NCBI RefSeq assembly: GCF_029867415.1
Contig: NC_081183.1
Span: forward strand, 66,848,336-66,912,335
Direction: 5' to 3'
DNA length: 64,000 bases
Source: Vicia villosa
Lineage: Eukaryota; Streptophyta; Magnoliopsida; Fabales; Fabaceae
The position numbers and the translations under genes were made by a program. This document shows positions 12,246 through 24,100 of this stretch, one piece after another; within the stretch, counting starts at the first letter, position 1, and each line of letters begins with the position of its first letter. A model generated the notes under the pieces. The model did not search any database. It was not told where the DNA came from and worked only from the letters and a program-made list of their open reading frames with translations.

Positions 12246-13120
12246 CCTAGTGTTGTACTAAGTTGAACAAGAATATATAACATGAACATGCATATGAACA
12301 AGTATGAACAAGTATATGAACAAATATGAACAAGTATATATGATAAAGTGTATGTGTACATTGGAGTTTATGAAGGAAATATACCTTTAAGGATGATCGG
12401 CTTATCAAACAAGGTTAAGTACACGGGAATTAGGACTTATACTCGGGGAGAGGCCCAATGAGTTTATTCAAAGCTATGTAAACAAATATTTACAAAGGGG
12501 GTTGGGACTTATACCTTGAGGGAGGCCCAGGAAGATTTTGAAGAAAACCCTAATTTTTTGATTTGTTATTCGAGGGTTTAAATCAAATTGATCGTGGTAT
12601 AAAAAGATAGGCATATATACAATGAGAAAAACCTAATTTTATACAAAGGAATGGGACTTATACCATAAGGGATGCCCATGTTTTATTTTATAAAACATGG
12701 TTGATTGTTTTTTTTTGTTAAAACGTGACGTTTATTGTTTGAAAAACTTTGATCGTTTGTTGAAAACAGTTTGAATTTTGACAAAAGTCAACTTAATTAA
12801 GATAAAGACAAAGCTTATACCTAATTAAGACCTAAGTGATTAGGGTTTGATCACAAAATATTTACAAGTGATTAGGTTTTAAAAATCAAATGAAAAAAAC
12901 TATTTCTAAAGTATTAAAAATAAGTCATTTTAAACCTAATAAAATTGTATCAAATAAATATTTTTTTTGTGATTTTTTTTGGACATTCATAAAATACGTA
13001 TATTAGATGAGAAGTGTAAAAAAAATGAAGTTAAAATGATGAGTTTTGATTGGTTAATGAATTGATTGAAGTTGTAAAGTAAAATGAAGAAAAATAGTGT
13101 TTAAAAAAGGTTTTGGTCCC

Positions 13121-13190
13121 TAAGGGTGTTGAACCCACGACCTGGCGGTTGCCACTCAAAAACTTAGCCAACTGGACCACGCGCGTGGTC
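13121..13190 (-). other. tRNA-like block with good A and B boxes
   Basis: On the minus strand TGGTCCAGTTGGCTAAG matches the tRNA D-arm/A-box pattern and GTGGGTTCAACACCC matches a T-arm/B-box stem and loop. The box starts are about 44 bases apart. The middle (TTTTTGAGTGGCAACC) is not a recognisable anticodon arm. It is the clearest of the four such blocks found in Ogre-family LTRs here. Confidence 0.6.
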
Positions 13191-14132
13191 TGTTTAACAC
13201 ATGCAACAAATTAATTATATTTTGAATCAATTTTCAAATTTCAGTTTCAAAAATATGGCGCCAAGAACACAACCCCAATTTGATTTTGAAAATTCTGAAA
13301 ACTGAATTGTTTGGATCAAGTGAATAGCCTATCTTGCTCGATTTTTCACAAGGAACATGATGGTACCATTTAATTTCATTTATTTTCACTCTAAGATCAT
13401 TAATTTTCTGATGAACACGAAGAACCCTAATTCTGAGATTGATCATGAAATCGTGTATGTGCAAGATAATTAGCAATTGACTGAGGATTAATGATCCATA
13501 CATATGCAGAAACATGATAGCAAATCAATTTTTCATTTATGATGCATGTATGATGGAGTTTGAAGTTCGTGACACTTACCTTAAAAACTTGCAAAACTGG
13601 AAATTGAATTCGTGCCTGGAGGTGTTACAGATGTTGTTTCTTGATCTGGACAGCTTCAATGGACCTTATGGAAGGTGTTTGAATGCTTGGAATGAATTGA
13701 ATTCATCTGGATCAAAGTGTAGAAACCGATCTGCAGTAGGGCCAAGTATGAATCGAGCTTGATGATTCTGAGGTTACAGGCTATATGTGAGTGTTTGGAT
13801 AGTTCATATGTGATATATGGATGATTTTTGAAGTGTTAATTTGGACAGAAATGAGCTAGAATGAAACTTGGCATGTTAAGGCTCACTTTATGCAAACATG
13901 GAGGTGAGATGATGATTCTGAGTTTTAGGGTATTTTGGGGTGTGTGAATGGATCAAACACTTCCCAAATGATGTTTAGAAGTTGTTAGAACCATCACTTT
14001 GGCCATAACTTCAAGGATTTGGAGGTTGGAATTTCTCCCTCTTTGAAAACCATGAAACTTGCAACTTAAGAAAGAAAGAGAAAACCTATGCTTTGGAAGG
14101 TTTTGGTGTGATTTTGAATGGAGAAATGACCT

Positions 14133-14141
14133 CTATTTATA
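14133..14141 (-). promoter_or_regulatory. Candidate TATA box of minus-strand solo LTR
   Basis: The minus strand reads TATAAATAG within GGCCTATAAATAGAGG, about 1.6 kb into the LTR, in LTR orientation. Likely U3 core promoter. Confidence 0.5.
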
Positions 14142-16207
14142 GGCCAAGAATTTTGAAGTTTAAGCTTTGCAAGTTGAGATTAGAATGATGATTTGGCACT
14201 AAGAGATAGAATGGCATCTTTGCATTAAATGCAAAAGGTTAAATCCTTTAACCATGGTTAAAATTTCCTATGCTTCTTATCTCTTTCCAATCTGATCTCA
14301 AATGATAAATATCTTGCACTCATTGCTTGTTTATGTCATTGCTTGCATCATGAGGCAAAAATATTCATAACTTTATGAAAATGGCTTGTAATTTCAAGTG
14401 AAATGGTCACGAATGGCAAAATTCAAAACCATAGCTCCACTCAATATTTATTCATGCTCTTGGAAATTTTGGAAAGCTCTTGTTATTTACTTCAAATCCT
14501 TAGTTGAAAGCTTCTTCAAGATCTTTAAGGAAATGGGTGAAAAAGATCCATGAACTTTGGAAAAAATGAAGTTTTTAGTGAATTTTTCAAAAGATACCAA
14601 CTTTGAAGCTCCATATCTCTTAAATGGTTAATCCTATGGAAAAAAATTATATGTGACAAAGTTGTTCATTGGATCAAAATCTACAACTTTCATGTTGGAA
14701 GTTTTTTTCAGTTTGTAGGTGAAATTGTGAGATATTCCCTTCCAAAGTTTGGAAAAAACTCTTGAAAATACTTGGAAAATTTTCTAAGTATGAAAAGTCA
14801 AACTTTTGACTTTTTGATTCTTGATTGATTTTCTTGATCAAATGACTCCAAATATCATATATTGATTATTTAAAACTTCAAGAGTCATGGTTGACCAAAT
14901 TTTCCAAAAAGTCAATGGTGATCTTGTAGAGTCGACTTTTTCAGGCGGATCGCGTTTCTGGAGATTTCAGGTGAATCAAGCTATCCTCACCAAATGAATG
15001 GCATGAATGGATCATATTGAGTTATTAGAGGATCTTGAGCCATGGTTTGAGTTTTGGCACCATGTCCTGATTAAAAGGTCAGTTGTTCAGGTGAATTAGG
15101 TCAAAAACCCTAATCATGAACCTGATGAAATTGATGACTGTGGCTCTTGAATTGAAGTACAATTTCCATTAGATATTGACATAGGGATTATTTGAAGATG
15201 ATTGAACCCTTTGATTGATGCCCTGGAGCTTTTTAGGGTTTCCCAAATATGATCCCTGATTTCAGTCCATGATAGTTCAAAATTCCATTATGATGACCTG
15301 AAATTTCACTGTTGACCAATCCTTGTGTGGGAGATGTCTTGAGCAAATAGATTAGGTCAAGATGATGCATTTGGGTTCTTGAGGTCATGTCCCAAGCCAT
15401 TAGTTCAAATTCTGAGCAAAAGTCAGGAGTATGTTGTCTTTAGTCAAAACCCTAATCTGGTTGATTCAAAGCTTTTGAGCTTGTTGAAATGAATCTTTGA
15501 GGACCAAATGCTGATTGTTGATGAAGATGGTTCTTTTGAGATGAAGGGAGAACAAAACCCTAATTGATTGTTACTTGTACTGATGAGTGATTTCTTGATT
15601 AAAACCTGCTGAGTCACAAGTAGCAAACACAAGATCTGCAATTTGTTAAAGATGCAAATGATGCATATGCAATGATATGAGGTGGTATCTTAGGTTAAAA
15701 ATTGGGGTATGACAAAGGTACCTCTATCATGTTTCCTTTCAACGACCATCGATGACCCTTCGATAGTCCCGCATGTCCAATCAATAGGACTACCTACCCT
15801 AAATGGTAAGGATAGCCCTATCCATTTCTTAGAAGGATAAAAAGCATAGAAAAAGACTAATTTAGGGTAGTGCTCTTAATATGCCTAGCTCGATTAAAAA
15901 CATCTTTTCAATACTCTTTCAAAGACTAAGGCTACGCATTTACGCTAAAGTCCTTAAGTCCCTTTTCAACTCAAATCAAACAAAACAAACATGAGCTAAG
16001 TAAATTAAGAACCCATAGACAACTACGGATGAAAAAGGTGCTTACACCTTCCCTTTTCATAATCTACCCCCCGAGCCCGTTTTCTTAAGAAAGGGTCTTT
16101 TTCTGTTCTTTTTATCCTTCCAAGATATTGGACAAAATAAAAGTCGGTGGCGACTCTTGCTATCCGCACATTTCAAAAAGCCAGTTCTCCCACCGTATTA
16201 CAGATGA

Positions 16208-16668
16208 TCAGCAACCAGATTCTCTACTCCTTTCTTGTCTCTTATTTATATTTCAAATTCTTGCAGCAGTAAGACCCATCTGATAAGCCTTGGCTTGGCA
16301 TCCTTCTTAGCAATGAGATACTTTATTGCTGCATGATCCGTGTACACAATCACCTTGGTGCCAACCAAGTAAGGTCTGAACTTGTCAAAAGTGAATACTA
16401 CAGCCAGTAACTCCTTTTTTGTGGTAGTGTAATTAATTTGAGCTTCAATCAAAGTTTTACTAGCATAGTAAATAGTGTGAAACACTTTGTCGTGCCTCTA
16501 ACCAAGTACAACACCAATTGCAAAGTCACTTGCATCACACATCAACTCTCATGGCATTGTCCAGTCTGGAGCTTTCACTATTGGAGAAGAGACTAGAGCC
16601 TTCTTTAATAGCTTAAAAGAATTCATACACTCCTTACTGAAGACAAAAGGCACATCTTGTTGTAGAAA
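16208..16668 (-). pseudogene. Athila RNase H, decayed
   Basis: RNase H removes the RNA strand of the RNA-DNA hybrid during reverse transcription. The minus strand shows the ELMCDASD motif holding the first catalytic Asp (about 16545), then the longest open piece (16485-16246) with [24 protein letters not shown] and [10 protein letters not shown]. It ends with GVENLVADHL at the break where the solo LTR entered. In-frame stops occur before ELMCDAS (TGA), in front of RHDKVFH (TAG where Gln is usual) and after LLQEFEI (TAA). The core motifs are recognisable but the frame is dead. Confidence 0.82.
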
Positions 16669-17942
16669 TTAACAGAGTGGTTTTTTGATTTTTGAGAAAT
16701 CTTTGATGAACCTTCTATATAATCCAGCATGTCCCAAGAAACTCTGAACACCTTTTATGATAATAGTTGGCAGAAGCTTGTCAATGACCTCTATTTTAGC
16801 TTGGTCCACCTCTAAACCTTCTTTTGATATCTTATGCCCTAGAGCAATTCCCTCTTTTACCATGAAATGGCACTTCTCCCAATTCAACACCAAATTAGTC
16901 TCTTCACATCGTGCCAGGACAGTATCCAGGTTTTCTAAACAGTGCTGAAATGACTCTCCAAAGACAGAAAATTCATCCATGAAAACGTCCATGGAACTTT
17001 CTATGATATCAGAAAAATGGCCATCATGCACCTTTGTAAAGTAGTTGGTGCATTGCACAATCCAAAAGGTATCCTCCTAAAAGCAAAAGTGTCATAGGGA
17101 TAAGTAAATGTTGTCTTCTTTTGATCTTCGGGAGCAATGGCTATTTGGTTGTAACCCGAGTAGCCATCCAAAAAACAATAATACTTCTTTCCAACCAATC
17201 TATCTAACATCTGATCAATAAAGGAAAAAGGAAAATGATCCTTCCTTGTGGCCTTGTTTAGCTTCCTATAGTCCATGAAAATCCTCTAGCCAGTAACTAT
17301 TATTGTGGGGATAAGCTCATTCTTTTCATTGTTGATAACAGTCATGCCTCCCTTCTTTGGTACACATTGGACAGGAATTACCCATACACTATCAGAGATG
17401 GGATAGATGATCCCAACGTCGAGCCACTTGATAATCTCTTTCTTGACTACCTCCTTCATGATGTGGTTCAGTCTCCTTTGGCTCTCTATACTATTCTTAG
17501 CATTTTCTTCTAATAGAATTCGGTGCATGCAAATAGTAGGACTGATACCTTTTATGTCAGCAATTTGCCATGAAAAAGCACTCTTGTGTCTCTTCAGAAC
17601 TTCCAGCAGTTGAATCTTCTATTCTTCAGCCAAATCTGTTGCTATAATTACAAGAAACTTTTGTCCTTCCTCCAAGTATGCATATTGAAGATGGGACGGT
17701 ACCCGTTTTAATTCCAATTCAGGAGGTTCCTCTATAGATGGTGAATTGGACTTTTGACCAGACTCCAAGTTAAATATTTCCATAGGTTCTTCTATTACTA
17801 CTGATCTTTTCATGGGGCCAAAAATAACTCCATCTTGAAGCTCTTCCTCAACTTTCCCCAATTCTTGAGTCAAGACATCAGTGGTCTTTATTAAGCTTTT
17901 ATGAACACTTCTGTTCAAGGAGGAAATCATTGAACAATCAGT
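16669..17942 (-). pseudogene. Athila reverse transcriptase, decayed
   Basis: Minus-strand pieces run in order: RT lead-in (17930-17619, PPELELKRVPSHLQYAYL), fingers (17528-17286, MHRILLEENAK, DVGIIYPISDS, VPKKGGMTV), palm with first catalytic Asp (17276-17001, MDYRKLNKATRKDHFP, FLDGYSGYNQI, FGLCNAPTT), and thumb (17058-16669). In the last piece the usual YMDDFSVFG box reads FMDEFSVFG, so the second Asp of the catalytic pair is now Glu. Frameshifts lie near 17280 and 17050, and stops near 17530 and 17615. It would be inactive even if translated. Confidence 0.85.
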
Positions 17943-18728
17943 TATTTCTTCCTCGGTATATTATAATGCATTCAACACATTAAACACCACTTGTTGACCA
18001 TTTACTCTCATGGTTAGTTCGCCTTTCTCCATATCAATCAACGTCCTTCCTGTAGCAAGGAAAGGTCTTCCCAAAAGAATGGGAATATCCTTGTCAGCAT
18101 CAAAATCCCTGATTATGAAGTCAGTTGGAAACACAAACTTGTCAACTCTGACCAGTACATATTCAATTTTCCCTTGGGGGTAACAATTTCTTGAATATGG
18201 ATAAAGGCATAAGAATGATGCTCGCACCCAGGTCATACAATGCTTTTCCCCAAAATGTTTCTCCAATGTTACAAGGTATAGTGAAACTTCCAGGATCCTT
18301 CAACTTAGGAGGAAGCTTGCCTTGCACTAGTTGATTGCACTCTTGAGTGAGTGCAATAGTAGAAAATTATCCTAATCTCTTTCTTTTAGTGAGCACTTCT
18401 TTCATGAACTTGGCATAATTTGGCATTTGCTCAATTGCTTCTATCAACAGTATGTTTATATGGAGCTGTTTGAGGATCTCCATCAACTTGCCAAATTATT
18501 GCTCTTCTTTTGCTTTCCTAATCCTTTGAGGAAAAGGAGGCGATGGTCTCTCTTGGACAAACTTCTTCTCTCTGCTTGTCTCTGTCAAGACTTCGGGTTG
18601 CTTTGCATACTCTAGAGTCTTGCCATGCTTGATTTCAGCTCGCCTGTCTTCATCATTATCTAGTGAGGTCGGTTCCTCATTAGTCTTATCTGTCTCTTTA
18701 GTGTTGTCCTTAGAAGGCAGGACTTTAC
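17943..18728 (-). pseudogene. Athila gag C-terminal part and aspartic protease, decayed
   Basis: From 18728 leftward the minus strand continues the gag frame from 49918, then an acidic, lysine-rich linker ending in RPSPPFPQRIRKAKEEQ. The protease follows, with the active-site motif as YDLGAS near 18235 (normally CDLGAS, so the catalytic Asp is kept). Next come a frameshift and probable small deletion near 18190, then KIEYVLVRVDKFVFPTDF, DIPILLGRPFLATGRTLID and GELTMRVNGQQV in another frame. The protease would process the polyprotein; here it is broken. The right end is the target site of the Sirevirus (TTTAC). Confidence 0.82.
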
Positions 18729-19802
18729 TGTTAGAACAAGAAATGTTCTGATCAATATTCTTAGTTTTGATGATAACATTATGTATGATATTTGTATAAG
18801 ACAATGTGGTACTATAATCATTTAAGTTTTCCATTTCAGGAAATATATAAAGAGTATGCACAAATCAGCGTTCAGAAGCACTGACCCAGAAGGTTCTGGA
18901 TGGCTTCATTAAAACATGCTCTGGCAAGACATCAGAAGATGGTCCTACAGAATCAGAACATGAATTGGAAAGCAACAGAAAAATGGAAGTCAGAAGTACA
19001 AGCTCTAAAGCTCTGATGGTATCACGCTCAAAGCTCTTCAAAGTCAGAAGACAGAAGATGCTATGCACCAAAGCTGATGACTCCGATATTCAAACTTTGT
19101 TATCTACAAAATCTGAGTCCAGAAGAAAGTACAAGATGAAAGGTTGTAACGTCAAATCTCTGACTGACAAAAGGAACGTTAGAAGCTACAAAAGGAAAAG
19201 TCAGTAAAAGTAGCAAAAGCATGGCTCGAGGTAGTTGACAAAAGTGTGAAATATTAAATGCAGCGTTGTACTATTCACGCAAAGCATTAAATTCTCCCAA
19301 CGGTCATTTCCTCTCAAGCCCCTATATATAAAAGTAATCAAAAGCAGCTCAACAACACTTGCGCAAACTTATAGAAACGCTGTCAAAATCAAAAGCTAAA
19401 GAACTTCATCTTCAACCTCACAACTTTGTAATATCTTAGTGAGTGTTAAGAATTAGAACTTAAGAGAAATATCAGAGTTGTGATTACAGCTTTATTAGAA
19501 GCAAATCAAACTCTTGTAAACTTTATTTTACATTGATTGTAAAAGGATTCCTAGAGTGATCAGGTTATGATCAGGAGAATATAGAACACTTAGAGGATAT
19601 CTAAGTGGAAAACCATTGTAATCAGTTGGATTAGTGGATTAAATCCTCAATTGAGGTAAATCACTCTAAAGAGGTGGACTGAAGTTGTTTGGTTAACAAC
19701 GAACCAGGATAAAAATCATTGTGTTGATTGTTTTTATCTTTCAACTTTTTGTGTTACACTTATTCAACCCCCCCCCCTTTCTAAGTGTTTTTCTATCCTT
19801 CA
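18729..19802 (+). repeat. 5' LTR of Sirevirus
   Basis: It begins TGTTAGAACAAG and ends TCTATCCTTCA. The 3' copy is at 48837-49912. It holds a TATA box at 19323 and a poly-C run near 19768. The 80-codon open frame at 18965-19207 exists in altered form in the other LTR and is not considered a gene. Confidence 0.93.
19323..19333 (+). promoter_or_regulatory. TATA box in Sirevirus 5' LTR
   Basis: TATATATAAAA follows CAAGCCCC and lies about 480 bp before the LTR end. The 3' LTR has CTATATATAGA at the same place (49431-49441). Probable start region of the genomic transcript. Confidence 0.65.
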
Positions 19803-19820
19803 ATTGAGATCAGAGCGCCG
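19803..19820 (+). other. Primer binding site of Sirevirus (initiator Met tRNA type, degenerate)
   Basis: ATTGAGATCAGAGCGCCGG directly follows the LTR. It keeps ATCAGAGC of the usual copia TGGTATCAGAGC but has changed in its first bases. Confidence 0.7.
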
Positions 19821-19884
19821 GTTCTAGGTGCAAGCACTTAATCGTGTTAGACAAAAGATTCAGGGAGAAAAACACAAAGTCAAA

Positions 19885-21150
19885 ATGGTTGAAACATCAA
19901 CTACTTCAACTCATATTAATCAAAACACAAATGGTAACAATGGAAGCAATAGTTTCAATGGCTATAATAGACCACCAGTCTTTGATGGTGAAAACTTTGA
20001 GTATTGGAAAGATAGACTCGAAATTTACTTTCTTTGTCAAGATGGTGACTTATGGGATCTAGTGCTGGATGGTTACACACATCCTGTGAATGGTCAAGGT
20101 GTCAAGATTTCTAGACAAGCCATGAGTGATGCTCAAAAGAAAGACTTCAAGAATCATCACAAGTCAAGGACTATTCTGCTGAATGCTATCTCTCATGCTG
20201 AGTATGAGAAGATAACAAACAGAGAAATAGCTCATGATATCTTTGAATATCTAAAGATGACTCCTAAGGGAAATGCTCAAGTAAAGGAGACAAAGGCCTT
20301 AGCTCTAATCCAAAAATATGAAGCATTCAAGATGGAGGAAGATGAGAAAATTGAAGCAATGTTTTCAAGGTTCCAAACTCTGACTGCTGGATTGAGAGTG
20401 CTTGACAAAGGCTACACCAAAGCTGATTATGTAAAGAAGATCATCAGAAGCTTACCCAGAAGATGGGGACCCGTGGTGACTGCATTCAAGATTGCCAAGA
20501 ACTTGAATGAAGTGTCTCTTGAAGAGCTGATCAGTGCCTTGAGGAGTCATGAGATTGAGATGGATGCAAATGAGCCTCAAAAGAAAGGTAAGTCTATTGC
20601 ATTAAAATCTAATAATAAAAAATGCACTAACGCTTTTCAAGCAGAAGAAGAAGATTCTGATGAGTCAGAATCAGAAGAAGAAGATGATGATGATGAATTA
20701 TCTCTCTTATCCAGAAGAGTAAATCAACTTTGGAAGAGTAAGCAGAGAAATTTCAAGAACTTCAAGAACTTCAAAAGGCCTGAAAAAAGAGAATCTTCTG
20801 GACGCAGAAGATCTGACAAAAAGAAGGTAACGTGCTATGAATGCAAGGAACCTAGACACTATAAAAATGAATGTCCAAACCTTCAGAGGGAAAAGCCCAA
20901 GAAAAGATTTGAAAAGGAAAAAGGCTTAATGGCTACTTGGGATGACTCAGATTCTTTTGATCAAGAGTCAGACTCTAAAGATGAGCAAGCAAACATAGCA
21001 CTGATGGCTACTGTTGATGAAGAATCAGAATCTACATCAGACTCAGATTCTGAAGAGGTATTTTCTGAACTTTCTAGAGATGAGTTAGTTTCCAGCTTAA
21101 CTGAACTTTTGGAACCAAGGGTCAACTTAATATCAAATACAAAAAGCTGA
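19885..21150 (+). pseudogene. gag: Sirevirus gag, frameshifted near its end
   Basis: Gag forms the particle that packages element RNA. The frame is open upstream to 19828, but the start MVETSTTSTH at 19885 is preferred because the earlier Met sits almost on the primer site. Residues of about 30-210 form the copia gag domain (PPVFDGENFEYWKDRLEIYF, KALALIQKYEAFKM, SLPRRWGPVV). An acidic serine-glutamate stretch and a basic region follow, then one CCHC zinc knuckle, CYECKEPRHYKNEC. The tail is again acidic. Near 21127 the frame shifts and ends in TGA, while the natural continuation (KKLKNLFASETKRLEIEN) runs in the next frame. About 420 codons remain. An intact element would continue into pol. 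Confidence 0.88.
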
Positions 21151-24100
21151 AAAATCTTTTTGCCTCTGAAACTAAGAGACTTGAAATAGAAAATTCTGAA
21201 CTGAAAGAAAAAGTTTTAAAACTATCTAAAGATGTTGAATCATCTTCAAGTTCAGAAAAGTCTATTCCAAGCATTAACAATATTCTAAAGGAATATGACT
21301 TGAGTTTCAGAAAGTTTCTATTTAGAGGTATAGGCAGAAGTCAGCTGGCCTCTATGATATATGGTGTAAGTGGAAACAAGAGAATAGGCATAGGCAATGA
21401 GGGTGAAACCCCATATAAACTTGAACCTGTTGATGAGAAGATAATCAAATACAAACCTTTGTATGAACAGTTCAAGTATGGCCATTCTCATGATATTAGG
21501 CACACATCACATGCTAAGAATTTCCACATAACACATACAAGGAAACATGCCATTACACATTCTGAAAAATATTATGTGAAACCTCATGCTAAATTTCAGT
21601 TCAACCAGAACTTGAGAAGGACTAACCCAAAAGGACCCAAAAGAATGTGGGTACCTAAGGAAAAGATAATTCCTGTTGCAGATCTTCTTCAAGGCTCAAA
21701 AGACAAAGGCAAACATGTCATGGTACCTGGACTCTGGATACTCACGTCACATGACAGGAAGAAAGTCTATGTTCCAAGACCTGGTACTTAAATGTGTTGG
21801 AGAAGTAAAGTTTGGAGGGAACCAGAAGGGAAAAATCTTTGGCTCAAGAACCATTTGTATTGGTAACTCTCCCTCTATAACTAATGTTTTTTTAGTAGAT
21901 GGATTAGCTCATAACTTATTGTCCATAAGTCAATTAAGTGACAATGGTTATGACATAATCTTTAATCAAAAGTCTTGTAAAGCTATTAGTCAGAAGGATG
22001 GCTCAATCCTATTTACAGGCAAGAGAAAGAACAACATTTACAAGATTGATCTTTCAGATCTTAAGAATCAAAAGGTTACTTGCCTTCTGTCTGTTAGTGA
22101 AGAGCAGTGGGTCTGGCACTGAAGATTGGGTCATGCTAGTTTGAGAAAGATCTCTCAAATTATTAAACTCAATCTGGTCAGAGGACTCCCTAATCTGAAA
22201 TATAAATCAGATGCTCTTTGCGAAGCATGTCAGAAAGGGAAGTTTTCAAAACCTGTATTCAAGTCTAAAAATGTTGTCTCTTCCTCTAGGCTGCTAGAAC
22301 TTGTGCACATTGATCTTTTTGGCCCAGTCAAAACAGCATCAATCAGAGGGAAGAAATATGGATTAGTCATTGTAGACGACTATAGCAAATGGACATGGGT
22401 AAAGTTCTTGAAACACAAGGATGAGTCACATACTGTGTTCTTTGACTTCTGCACTCAGATTCAATCTGAGAAGGAATGTAAAATCATAAAGGTCAGAAGT
22501 GATCATGGTGGTGAATTTGAGAACAGATTCTTTGAAATTTATTTCAAAGAAAATGGTATTGCCCATGATTTCTCTTGTCCTAGAACTCCACAGCAAAATA
22601 GAGTTGTAGAACAAAAGAATAGGACTCTACAAGAAATGGCCAGAACCATGATCAATGAAACCAATATGGCTAAGCATTTCTGGGCAGAAGCATTTAACAC
22701 AACGTGTTATATTCAGAATAGAATCTCCATATGACCTATTCTAAACAAGACTCCTTATGAATTGTGGAAGAACAGAAAGCCCAACATTTCTTATTTTCAT
22801 CCTTTTGGATGCGTATGTTATATTCTGACCACCAAAGAACATCTGCATAAGTTTGATTCTAAAGTTCAGAAGTGTTTTCTACTTGGATATTCTGAACGCT
22901 CAAAAGGCTACAGAGTATACAATACTGAAACTCTGGTAGTTGAGGAATCAATCAATATCAGATTTGATGATAAGCTTGGTCTTGAAATGCTAAATCAGTT
23001 TGAGAATTTTGCAGATATAGATATCTCTAACTCAGGTCAAGAAGAACCCAGAAGCAAGGTTTCAGAAGATCAAGTTGCAGCTTCTTTAGAGAATCTCAGA
23101 ATTTCTGAAGAGCCAACACTCAGAAGATCTTCTAGACTCAACTCTACTCATCCAAAAGATGTTATCATTGGAAAGAAAGATGATCCCATCAGAACAAGAG
23201 CATTCCTTAAGAACAATGCAGAATGTCAATTTGGTCTAGTATCTCTGATCGAGCCAACTTCTGTTGATCAAGCTCTCGAAGATGCTAACTGGATAATTGC
23301 CATGCAAGAAGAGTTAAATCAGTTTACAAGGAATGATGTTTGGGATCTAGTTCCAAGACCTAAAGGATTTAACATCATTGGAACAAAGTTGGTCTTCAGA
23401 AACAAGCTGAGTGAGAAAGGTGAAGTTGTTAGAAACAAAGCCAGACTGGTTTCTCAGGGCTATAGTCAGCAAGAAGGCATTGACTATACAAAAACCTTTG
23501 CACCAGTGGCCAGGTTAGAATCTATTCGCTTATTGATTTCTTTTGCCACTCAAAATAACATCACTCTATATTAGATGGATGTTAAGAGTGCCTTCTTAAA
23601 TGGTTATATAGATGAAGAAGTATATGTCCATCAACCTCCTGGTTTTGAAGACTCTATGGACTGAAGAAATCATTATACGGACTGAAGCAAGCTCCCAGAG
23701 CTTGGTATGAAAGATTAAGTTCTTTCCTTCTGGATAATGGTTTCACTAGAGGAAAAATGGACACAACTCTCTTCTGTAAAACCTTTAAAAAGGATATTTT
23801 AATTTGTCAAATATATGTTGATGATATTATATTTGAACATCTAATGCTACACTTGGAAAGGAGTTTGTAAGTCTATGCAGGCAGAGTTTGAGATGAGCAT
23901 GATGGGAGAACTCAAGTATTTCCTTGGTATCCAGATCAATCAAACTTCTGAAGGAACTTATGTTCATCAGACCAAGTATGTGAAAGAGCTTCTGAAGAAG
24001 TTTAATCTTTCATAAAGCAAAGAAGCAAAGACTCCAATGCATCCAACGTGTGTATTAGGTAAGGATGAGGTAAGCAAGAAGGTAGATCAGAAAATCTATA

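Larger units (their letters stand above)
10895..15714 (-). mobile_element. Ogre-family solo LTR, minus strand, 4.8 kb
   Basis: The plus-strand ends are TGTCACGTGA and GGGGTATGACA, with AAGGT directly on both sides (10890-10894 and 15715-15719). In minus orientation it begins TGTCATACCCC like the other Ogre LTRs here. No primer site, polypurine tract or coding domain is present. It contains two tandem arrays, a tRNA-like block and a TATA box. At 4820 bp it is within the size known for Ogre LTRs. It sits inside another solo LTR. Confidence 0.85.
7615..16202 (+). mobile_element. Ogre-family solo LTR, plus strand, about 3.8 kb, itself interrupted
   Basis: It starts TGTTGTACCCTAAAATTTGCC and ends ACCGTATTACA. 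GATGA flanks it on both sides (7610-7614 and 16203-16207). It has the Ogre LTR landmarks in plus orientation: tRNA-like block near the start, TATA box at 8091, and near the end the GTCGGTGGCGACTC segment. No primer site, gag or pol occurs, and the sequence continues across the insertion at 10895-15714, so only one LTR is present. A solo LTR normally arises by recombination between the two LTRs of a full element. It lies between Athila RNase H and integrase. Confidence 0.85.

Noticed and set aside
13121..13190. Functional tRNA gene
   Set aside because: A and B boxes are good but I could not close an acceptor stem or anticodon arm; reported as tRNA-like only.
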